64,000 bases of DNA from Trichobilharzia szidati (Eukaryota > Platyhelminthes > Trematoda > Strigeidida > Schistosomatidae): NCBI GenBank assembly GCA_944472155.2, contig OX235279.1, positions 155,580,199 to 155,644,198 of the forward strand, given 5' to 3'. Below, piece by piece: positions 55,480-64,000 of this stretch. Each line of letters opens with the position of its first letter. Position 1 is the stretch's first letter. The translations under genes were made by a program, and so were the position numbers. Below the pieces are notes generated by a model. It was not told the DNA's origin, ran no database searches, and saw only the letters and a list, made by a program, of their open reading frames with translations.

Positions 55480-57390
55480 GTTTCTCAAACGATCCAAAAC
55501 AGTTTGCTTACAAACAGGGTAGAAGTACTTTGGATACTGCTGCTGTGTTTCATCACAACATTGTATCCTCCTTAGACAAAGGGGCCAAGTATGTCCGTTG
55601 TACGTTCCTTGATTATACGTCTGCTTTCGACTCTGTACCTAGAGGCCGGTTGTTAAACAAGCTTAGCCTTACACAAACTGAGCCCTGGGCTATCAACTGG
55701 CTACACTCTTACTTCTCTAATAGGATGCAGTACACGGTATATAATGGTGTATCTTCCTCTCCTTTGCTTACTGAAGCTGGAGTTCCTCAGGGTGCTGTTC
55801 TTTCTCCGTTTCTTTTTTCCTTCTTCTTACATGATTTACCTCTCTCAGATTAAATCAACCTCGTCAAATATGCAGATGACCTGTCTGTATCGTTTTCCAT
55901 TAAGTCTCAGTCAGACGGTCTCAAATTAAATAGCTTCCTGTCGGACATCAGTGAGTGGTCCAAACTAAATGGTCTCATGCTGAATCCCTCAAAATGCCAG
56001 ACTATTGACTTCTCCCTTAGGCATAAACGAGATCTACAAACACTAGTAAGTTCTCATGAAGACTGTTGTATTGAGGGGACTAAAATTGAAACTAAGTCTA
56101 ATGCAAAATACCTCGGTCTAGTTCTATCTTCCGACCTTACTTGGACATCTCATATCCTAATGATTTCTAAAAAAGTGTTCTTTCTTACTTACTACATTAA
56201 GAAACTTAGACAATCTGGAATCACCCAACCTCTACTTTCACAATTTGTCAACTCTTGTATCTTACCTATTCTACTTTACTGCTCCCCGTTAGTCTTTCCT
56301 GGGCTACTAAAAAAGGACTATACCATCCTGAGAAGGATGTTGAAGGTAGTCAGTAGGACTAGTGGTGTAAAACTCAGTCAGCTCGTCACTACATTAGTTG
56401 AAAGGCACCTGAATACATGCGGAAAATGGTCAAAAACCATACTCTCCGACCCCCAACACCCCCTCTATTCCCAACTCTCGCCTTGAATCTCATCAAGCAG
56501 AACCAGAAATCAGTATAAAATAATCTATGCTCTTACAACCAAGTACAGAAACTCAACGATACCATACTTGGCCCGTGTTCTAAGAGACAGAGACAATGTT
56601 AAGTGCGAAACCTATGACTTGCTTTGTTGTCAATAACATAATCTTAGGCTCTTTTATTTCTCTCTTATTTTGTATTCTATAGTGAACTCCTTCTTAAACA
56701 TACTTAGCTACCTAAATTATTAACACTGCTTACTTTTTGTACTTTACTCTATTCCTTCTTTTGTGTATCTACTGGTTCCGACTATATTAGCACTATGAGT
56801 AGTACAAAATTGTCCGGTCATTAACCATCATGTAGTTATTAGTTTTTGTGGTTGTTTTTTTCCTTATTTTTTAATTTTTTTCCGGCAATATTAACTGACA
56901 ATTATTGGTTGTGAACGCCATTATTACTCACACTACCACCACAAACACCGCATTAGACCTGACAATAAAAAAACAACCCTGAAATGTTATTTTCTGATTG
57001 TTTAGAGTTGTTTCAACCAAATTAACTGATCATTTTGGCGATAAACATTCTTAAATATCATTTCATAACTTCTTGTATGACTTTAGCTTTACTGTCACCA
57101 TGCATAATTACATCATAGCTTCCACTACCCAATACTGAGATATTATTATATGGTGTTTATTTTCCTTTCCACTTCTTGGTATTTTTTCGCATTTAAAAAA
57201 ATTATTTTGTGTTTTTGTAGTTGTTTTTTTTACTGTTGTTGTTTTTGTATTTATTTATTTTTTTATTTTTTGAAAATTCTTTTTTTAAACGTTGGATAAA
57301 ATTAGATGCAAATATTGTAGATATGTACTGAAAATTCCACACTGTACCTGTAGTACTGTTTCTGGAATAAAGCAAATTATTATTATTAAA
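55480..57390 (+). mobile_element. LINE family C copy inserted in RTE
   Basis: RT coding runs from 'KQFAYKQGRSTLDTAAVFHH' and motif A 'FLDYTSAFDSVPRGR' through motif B 'AGVPQGAVLSPFLFSFFLHD' (to 55853). A stop then falls just before motif C 'VKYADDLSVSF' (about 55870), and the frame 55977-56486 follows with 'NPSKCQTIDFSLRHKR' and 'GITQPLLSQFVNSCILPILL'. A shift near 56487 breaks the C-terminus. The 3' UTR ends 'ctggaataaagcaaatt' plus ATT repeats near 57390. It is related to, but clearly diverged from, the 42.8-kb copy. Confidence 0.85.
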
Positions 57391-57394
57391 AAAA

Positions 57395-57680
57395 AGATGC
57401 AGTAGAAAACGGAAATGGATCAGGCCCACGCTGAGGAAATCGTTGTATGGCATAAAGTGCTAGTCAAGCCCTCAAATGTAACGCGAATGGGAAACGACGA
57501 GTCGGATAAGTGTCTGAGGATGACGAGTAGGAGATCGTGTTAGGAGGGAATGGACGCTTATGGGTCATCGTTGAGACAGCTAAAAAGAAGTGCAGAGAAC
57601 AAGACAAAATAGAGATGCGCTGTTGAATCCTTATTTTCCACTTGGAACCCCAAGGAGTAGTAATAATAAATCGTCTTAAT
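57395..57680 (+). mobile_element. RTE-like LINE (family B), right part
   Basis: Continues the copy from 55475: 'RKWIRPTLRKSLYGIK'-type text, then the 3' end 'cttggaaccccaaggagtagt' with AATAATAAA. It matches the 3' region at 19.5-19.84 kb. Confidence 0.65.
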
Positions 57681-58530
57681 CAATATTGCTACACTTCAAA
57701 TATAATTTCCACCTACTGTCATAATTGAACATGGATAAATGCATGACAAACGGGTTAGCTATTTAAATGTAGATTATCTCACGAAACAGTTAGACAGAAT
57801 CATTGAGAACTGCCAGGGAGTGCACTGGATGCGTGGTATGTTCTGTCTTGGGACTATGTTAAGTAGTGCGCATCTCATTCTGGAGCTCATTGGTGACTAC
57901 TCAGTCAACATCCTTGAGTTGTAATGAAGAGTCGTACCCAGTGGAATCCGCCAATGTCATGACTGAAATGGATGTGCTTATTGGTGGTCAACGACATGTC
58001 CTAACCCTAACCTTCAGGTCCTCGGGAGGGGGAAGGCACCCTAAATTTGGATGTAACAGCTTTCAAGCGCTTCAGTCATTATGTTTAACTGATGTTGTCA
58101 GTTTATGACGAAATCTTCTATATATATCACAACCTCCACTAACCACTCTTATCATTAAATATTTATCCTCATATCCAACGACCTAGTAGACTCCACTGAT
58201 CATTATTTCCCACTGAAATTTCAGGCAGCTTCATCCCGTAGTTAGCAACTCACCAGTAGGCACTAGATTAGTTTACAAGAGTTACTTTGTACAAGGAGAT
58301 TTCATTTGTTCCACATCCGATTACGGATTTATGTCAGTTAGAGAACCATTGAAAACTCGCTACGGGGAGTACTGGATAGCTATTTAAATAATCACACTAA
58401 GAGAATCTTTTTCACAAAGCAGCCATGACCCTACTGCTGCGGATCGAAACAAAGACCTTCAAGTTACCAGCCCAAGCATTTTGAGGACTGTTCAGTCACT
58501 TAGGCGCGACCGAATTAAACGCTTGGTCCA
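57680..58530. other. Unassigned DNA
   Basis: Short + strand frames at 57739 and 57866 have no recognised similarity. A few CCTAACCCTAACC words lie at about 57998. The segment at about 58145-58260 resembles R3 loosely. Confidence 0.3.
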
Positions 58531-58960
58531 TGAATTCTAACTTCTGTCGCCTCCTGATTTTAGCGCCACCACCAGCAACCACTGTGGTCATTAGAGAGTA
58601 TCTCTCCCCACACCCGCGGTGACTTCCTGAACGCCGCTTGTCACAACTTCTCACTAGAACTCCTCCAGGTTCCTTCATCCTCTAGTCATTGAGTCATTCA
58701 ATAGTGAACATCAGACTAATTTTCAAGTGTTGCCTGATTTGCAGTGGGGGATTTGAACGAATCCTGAACTGAATCAGCAGTGGTCAGCAGACAACTAAAA
58801 ACTATGAACGAGGGTAGGGGGAAGAACACAGGCGCGTATTGTCCCTGAAGAGCCAATTCTGAACCAGGCAGGTGAAACGATTGTTCAGTAGTTCCTGTTG
58901 GTGGTTTTCAGTGGTTCTTCTACAAGTGTATCTATCCGTGATCAAACTCGGAATAAGTCA
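58530..58960 (-). repeat. R3-type and SINE-like dispersed repeats
   Basis: 58530-58760 matches R3 at 27.7 kb. 58905-58950 matches the intron 10 repeat at 39.6 kb. A tRNA-like head may lie on the - strand near 58440-58510 ('gtttcgatccgcagc'). Confidence 0.45.
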
Positions 58961-59334
58961 AACACTACAAAGTTGCCTGGAGGAGTTCTAGTGAGAAGTC
59001 TTAACCAGTGGGATCCAACAAGTCAGTCACCTGATGCGAGGAAAAATTACTGTATGATTATTATTTTTCTGGGCTCAACGCAGAAAATAGGGCTTCAACA
59101 ACACACCTCCCCTTTGTCTTATTCTCTACGGTCCTCTTTAGCTGGCCCTGCAACTTCCCATAAACTTTCATCTCCTTCACGTCACCCTGAAAAGCCACCG
59201 TCGTCATTTCCCATTTGGTATCCACTCGAGTGAATGCCTAGGAAAAGATGTTATTCGATGGATAGCGTGTGTCCGCTCCATCAATTTCCATTTTCTTCAG
59301 AATGTTTGTTGATCGAAAGGTCCTTCATTCGTTT

Positions 59335-60467
59335 CCATTGTGGGTAAATTTTGTTTTGATAAAGTCTCACAGTGTTATACAGAAATGTTTACTGATGACG
59401 TTTCGAGCACAATTTATTGCTCATAATCATATCAAGGTAATCACACGACTTCCTAAATTCATTTGTATAGTTCCATTGTTTTTCACTTGATTTTCACTTG
59501 ATTTGATTGGTAGTATTATTTTCCATATTTCGGGTATTAGTGATGATTCATTCCCATTGCACGTGTTGGGTGTAGATTCGATGAACAAGGATTCAGTAAT
59601 CAACCTCTCCCTCCACCTACCTAGATTACTTTTTAGAATTTTAACCCTCTCCCACCCTATTGTGTGGTTGTGTGTTAATGCATGCATTGCAATTGCCGAG
59701 CTTTTTTCTAAATTACTTATCTTCTCTGGGTCAACCATTCTTACCTTAGCTAAATTCTTATGTTCTGACAATCTGACTACTCCTGACCTACTAGTTTGAC
59801 CTATGTAGTTGACCTCACAGTCATTGCAGGGTATTTTGTAAATTATATTATTTTGTCTAATTGGGTCAACTGGGTCCTTTAACCTACAGAGCTTGTCCCT
59901 GAGTGAGTTTGTAGGTTTAAATGCCACCCTAATTCCTGCTTTAGTAAGAATCCTAAGTAGGGTCCCAGATGTCCCCTCTTTATATGGTATAACTGTAGAT
60001 GACTTATATTCTGTCTTATTTATGTTATTATTACTAGTCTCATAATTCTTTTTCTTTTTCTTTTGGCCTTTTTCAATCTTCCTAATGAATTTTAAAGGAT
60101 AGTTATTTAACACCAACGCCTCTTCTGTCTGTATTATTTCATCATTTAGATGCATGCATTGCAAATGCTGAGCTTGTTCATCGAATCTACACCCGACACA
60201 TGCAATAGTAATGATTCATCACTCATACCCGAAATATGGAAAATATTACTACCAATCAAATCAAGTGAAAATCAAGTGAAAAACAATGGAACTATACAAA
60301 TGAATTTAGGAAGTCGTGTGATTACCTTGATATGATTATGAGCAATAAATTGTGCTCGAAACGTCATCAGTAAGCATTTCTGTATAACACTGTGAGACTT
60401 TATCAAAACAAAATTTACCCATAATGGAATTTAACTCTACCACAGTGCACAAGTTTTATTCTTATAC
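59335..60467 (-). mobile_element. Penelope-like element with inverted arms and 13-bp TSD
   Basis: The TSD CCTTCATTCGTTT is at 59322-59334 and 60468-60480. The left arm 59335-59589 and right arm 60173-60428 are inverted copies over about 255 bp with a few mismatches. A one-sided extension (60429-60467) contains 'ctctaccacagtgcacaag'. The 583-bp middle encodes the GIY-YIG part of the protein; the RT is missing. This agrees with the partly inverted terminal arms and short tail reported for Penelope-like elements. Confidence 0.85.
59427..60164 (-). CDS. GIY-YIG endonuclease part of a Penelope-like protein
   Basis: 245 codons, open to the stop. After a linker ('NYPLKFIRKI') and a Lys-rich patch (residues 31-39), a GIY-YIG nuclease begins: Tyr109 in 'IIYKIPCNDCEVNYIGQTSR', with Cys113 and Cys116 forming the CxxC typical of this group, Tyr120-Gly122, Arg131 and Glu134-His135. 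In Penelope-like elements this domain nicks DNA to prime the fused RT. Here the RT half is absent because the coding sequence begins at the palindrome junction, so the copy is incomplete. The last 55 or so residues lie in the left arm and are repeated on the + strand in the right arm (60150-60335). Confidence 0.8.
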   Translation of the reverse strand: MQCMHLNDEIIQTEEALVLNNYPLKFIRKIEKGQKKKKKNYETSNNNINKTEYKSSTVIPYKEGTSGTLLRILTKAGIRVAFKPTNSLRDKLCRLKDPVDPIRQNNIIYKIPCNDCEVNYIGQTSRSGVVRLSEHKNLAKVRMVDPEKISNLEKSSAIAMHALTHNHTIGWERVKILKSNLGRWRERLITESLFIESTPNTCNGNESSLIPEIWKIILPIKSSENQVKNNGTIQMNLGSRVITLI

Positions 60468-61329
60468 CCTTCATTCGTTTGTTCCCAGAGTTTCTTGTTC
60501 CTAATTCTTTCTGGCTAGCTACTCACTCTTCATTATGGAGCCAGAGAAGGCAGCTGTTGATAAAAGTCTGTAGTTGGCTGTTGGAAATGCTATTCCTGAC
60601 ACATTGATAAAGTTTGTCACCGTTGTAGAAGAACTGACTGATTAAACATTGATGCTTAAATAATCAGAATGTAATTCTTTATACTGTAAAGTGCAGAAGA
60701 TTTCCAAACTGATTTCAGAGTGACGAGCATCTATTTTGCCTTTCCAGTTGTGTGCTGCCTTTGATGTCCTCATATTTACGGTTGCTTGTAGTTGACAAAA
60801 ATTATGCCTAGATAGTGATCTCATTCAAATTTATTCCGTTGATAGTGCTTGTTGTTGTTGTGGGTTGGTTAGTTGTTCTCATCACCTCCATCTTCTTTAT
60901 GTTCACTTGAACTAGTATCTTCACTGACTGCTCCTTCTGCAAGTTTGTTGGTTTTCGCCTGTACGACTTCCTCGAGTTTGTGTGATATTAGACGTTAATC
61001 GTTTGCAAGACTCAGATTCAAGAGTTTTCGTATCGGGCTAATGTATTCCTGTTTTCTTGCTCCCCATGTTTGTTTTTCCTCAGAAACCAATGCACCAAAC
61101 TGCAGGTATATTATCGTTGATATTAGACAACCAACCTCATCCTAGTCTTATCTACATTTTGGAAGCTTCGCTGAGTTTATCTTTGTGGATCAACTGACAC
61201 GTGGCATATAGCTGTGGTTGAATGAGGGCGATAAAGATTTGGGGCACGCTAGATTATCGCATTAGTTTCCGAATTACTTCGCGGTCAACGCTATCGAAGG
61301 AATTTTCAGATTAGCCTATGTAACTTAGG

Positions 61330-62600
61330 TAGAATGAGATTTGAATGTCATTCTATGCTCTGTTTGATGATGTTGCGTGAGGAAAATATGCGCCATCAAT
61401 GAAATCGACTAATTGTGGTGATATTAAAATTTGGCAAATTAGAGAAGTTAGAATTCACGGACCAACCACTATTGAATTCCCACCCATGTGACTGATATTT
61501 CTTCAGTGAGCTTGCTTTACCTTGTCATCTGTAGGTAACCGTGATATTGTTCTCATTCTTTTGAAGAGACCATAACAACAACTGGGACGAAATGCCTGTC
61601 CAGGAGTTCTCTAACTAGACTATCAGTCCATAATCAAACTTGAAAACTTATTCTACTTTGAAAACTACAAAATCAATCAGTCACACTTTTTATTGTCACC
61701 CATTCACATACACATGAGGTTCCCTTATTTTTTTTCTGGGGGAAGTTGATATGGATACATGAATAGTATGTACACACACATACACAAAGGGTAGGAGGCA
61801 GAGAAATAGAAAGTGGGAGAGACAGATAGAGAGTTTGTCATTTCATCTACAGAAACTAATCGATAAATTGTACACTTACGGATAGATCGATACATGCATG
61901 TACGGGTAGCTGACAGATTTATAGATGCTAAATAAACAAAGTTTACATTCTGTCAACTATTATCACAGTAATGATCACCATTAAAGAACTGTTATTGACT
62001 GATATATGAAATAGGATTGTCAGTGTGTGTGTGTGTGCGTTTGTGCGTGGGTGAAAAACACCATTAGTTTGGCACCAAATAACATTATGAATTATAAGAA
62101 AACATTTTTAGAAAGAAAGCTAAATTTATGATGGCTTGCATATGTACATTTATGCATTTTTGAAGTAAGTTTTGATAGTGATTGTACCCTAAAGAGTCCA
62201 CTGCTACAAACCCTTGTCAGCCTTTTTCAAAAGCTGGCAAAGTACTCATTTAATTATGTCCTCCAACCTGGCTGATATGACTGGGAAGGTTTCTTTGCCT
62301 TACCAGAAAAACAAAATCCTCAGCGCCAGACTTAGTACACAATGAAAAAGTTAAAACACACTATACCTATCCAGTCCTGAAGAGAAAAGAAGAGAGATAT
62401 CCACTAACTCTGTCCTCCGAAAAAATTAATGCCCATACTGTTTCATTAAAAAATGAATACTTAGACTAAAGAAGCCAAAAGTAAAAGAAGATAAGATCAA
62501 CACACCGTCTACAAAATAAATTGCACGAACTGTGCAATAAACACTATGCTAGTCAAAGTGAGTATCCCATTCGACTCAGAATCTAAGAATATAAACTAGC
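61330..62600. other. Unassigned DNA with a (GT)n tract
   Basis: A GT-rich microsatellite lies at about 62022-62040. 61590-61660 shares 'aaacttga-aac' words with the intron 10 repeat. No gene is supported. Confidence 0.35.
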
Positions 62601-63055
62601 TAGCTGTGATATGACACTACATGTATTCTTTCACAACGATATGCACATCGACAGTCATGGACACCAATTTTGTCAGGACAGAGTAATTGCCATCTTTGCA
62701 GAGATTTTCACTCCAGTTTCTCCCATTTCAGAAGAGAAGCAAAAATCATCTCCACTACGCGGTACGTGCCATGTTGCTGAAAATGTTTATGAGGATATCT
62801 TGAACTCAGCTAGTGAAATCTCTTGTGACGTTCAATGCATTAAAAGGAATGTTAAACATTAAAAAACACAAGAATATAGATAAATCTCTGGTATTCTTCT
62901 GAGTACCACGCTTCTAAAAATTCCCTGACTGTGTTTTTAGTGTTTGCACTGTTTGAAATTTCTACATTCTCTCAAACAAATATATTGTGACGCAGTGATA
63001 CTTACTGATTTTGAGGTTGTTCTCTATCTTGACTACAATGCGCCTCCAGACTACT
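62600..63055 (+). repeat. Left part of an interrupted repeat
   Basis: 62690-62862 is the inverse partner of 53925-54160. 63030-63055 ends in 'acaatgcgcctccagac', where the family C insertion begins. Confidence 0.5.
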
Positions 63056-63757
63056 CATAATAATAATAATAATAATTTACTTTATTCCAAAAACAGTACT
63101 TATAATACAGAATGGAATTCTCAGCATTTGTCACAATATTGCATCTGATTTACTCAAAGTGTATGTAAAATTAAAAATTTAAAACAAAAATTAATCGGAG
63201 AAATTTGTTCACATTAACGACATAATTATTAGATATGGTAATAATAATAATAGTAATAATAATAATAAATACTAATAACAGTGAGTTTGTTTCAAACGGT
63301 ATTGTCGATTCAGTTTGGAAACTTTAGCATGTTATAGATTATTGGGTCTAATGTTCTGTTGATATGGTATAGTGAGGTGAAATACAAAGTTAACAGTCAT
63401 AATACAGCTTAAATTATGTTCACACTTATGAAAAAAAATAAACAAAATGAAAAAATTGAGAGGATTATAAATATAAGAAATACAATAACAATAAAGTATG
63501 ATGCTTTAAGGTTGAAGGAAATGGTCTATTTAGTGGAGCTAAGAAGGTTAGTTAGTTCATGCCTGACACTATTTTCATCACATAGAGTACGTGCTAAATA
63601 TGGTATAGTGGAATTTTTATACTTAGACGTACGTGCATAAAGTCTTCTGAAAAGACTTCTTGTTTTACCTGAGGAGACACAAGGTTGGAGCTGCGGGTAG
63701 AGTGGGTGCTCAGAGTCTGACAAAATTCCTCTAGCGAATCTGTTGCATGACGTCAAA
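63056..63757 (-). mobile_element. LINE family C 3' end, very recent copy
   Basis: The - strand reads the last 75 or so codons of the RT protein ('SCNRFARGILSDSEHPLYPQ', 'LFRRLYARTSKYKNSTIPYL') with only about three differences from 43570-43803. The same 3' UTR and an ATT-repeat tail at 63056-63080 follow. It is severely 5'-truncated and inserted in the repeat described at 62600-63055 and 63757-63960. Confidence 0.85.
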
Positions 63758-64000
63758 TGCCTATCGGTGACACTTTATTCGGAAAAATTCCCCATCACAT
63801 CGACATCGACGACGCAGAAGTCAGACTCAACTGCCAGAACCACGATGACGACAAAGACAACAATACAGAGTATATCTATCGGTCACACATCAACACAAAT
63901 TTACACCATATATCAATGATCAATATCTGACTGGTTGCGGCTAACAGTGATGGATACTGTGTCCTTAAAACCCTGCTTTCTATTAGATTCTCAATTACAG
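63757..64000 (+). repeat. Right part of an interrupted repeat
   Basis: Resumes the sequence that parallels 53260-53520 ('cagagtatatctat-g', 'atcaatatctga'). It runs to about 63960; the last 40 bases are unassigned. Confidence 0.5.

Larger units (their letters stand above)
59075..61330 (-). mobile_element. RTE-like LINE (family B), split by a Penelope-like insertion
   Basis: 59075-59334 (the - strand 3' end) and 60468-61330 are the two parts of one decayed RTE copy. The join is marked by CCTTCATTCGTTT on both sides of the insertion. The right part carries '- strand' text related to 'EISLEIFCTLQY' (60642-60824), equivalent to the 47.9-kb copy. Confidence 0.75.

Noticed and set aside
60150..60335. 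+ strand 61-codon frame as a separate gene
   Set aside because: It is the mirror copy of the C-terminal end of the Penelope-like protein within the right inverted arm.

Overview
The window looks like nuclear DNA of a flatworm, most probably a schistosome-type blood fluke. It is AT-rich. Its one clear host gene is split into short GT-AG exons by introns that grow large and fill with transposons. The interspersed DNA is the mix expected of trematodes: CR1/Jockey-like, RTE-like and Penelope-like retroelements, BEL/Pao remnants and tRNA-derived SINEs. The species assignment is inference; no database search was possible.

Host gene. A complete striatin-family gene runs on the + strand from 20391 to 40476 in 12 exons. 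I placed every junction by hand. The exons join in phase and sum to 2871 nt (956 codons plus stop). The product has a caveolin-binding-like segment, a coiled coil, a low-complexity linker and a C-terminal WD-repeat propeller, the layout of the STRIPAK scaffold subunit. A second, isolated exon-like reading frame lies on the - strand at 50713-50874; its gene is not recognised.

Layout. 1-2.3 kb: unassigned DNA with a decayed tandem repeat. 2.3-9.5 kb: several decayed CR1-like copies on the - strand, with both ORF1 and ORF2, and one foreign + strand 3' UTR inserted between them. 10.2-11.5 kb: a dead MULE/ZSWIM-like transposase. 11.8-12.7 kb: a two-unit direct repeat. 12.9-17.1 kb: CR1 3' UTR fragments and one CR1 ORF2 of 743 codons without a stop. 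17.3-17.8 kb: BEL/Pao pol remnant. 19.0-20.13 kb: an RTE fragment split by a tRNA-derived SINE, and a second SINE copy. 20.39-40.48 kb: striatin, with repeats in nearly every intron. 42.8-44.3 kb: a young 5'-truncated LINE. 45.5-46.7 kb: BEL/Pao gag remnant. 47.6-48.6 kb: RTE. 49.0-50.6 kb: Penelope-like element with RT and GIY-YIG domains. 51.1-52.9 kb: RTE carrying a miniature Penelope-like palindrome. 53-54 kb and 62.6-64 kb: related, unclassified repeats. 54.4-57.7 kb: RTE split by a LINE. 59.1-61.3 kb: RTE split by a Penelope-like element with inverted terminal arms. 63.06-63.76 kb: a young LINE 3' end.

The most interesting signal is a Penelope-related architecture seen twice: inverted arms, a shared one-sided extension of about 40-48 bp, and target duplications of 13 and 14 bp. 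One copy (59335-60467) encodes a GIY-YIG protein. The other (52361-52608) is a 248-bp non-coding palindrome. No tRNA, rRNA, CRISPR or prokaryotic feature was seen.
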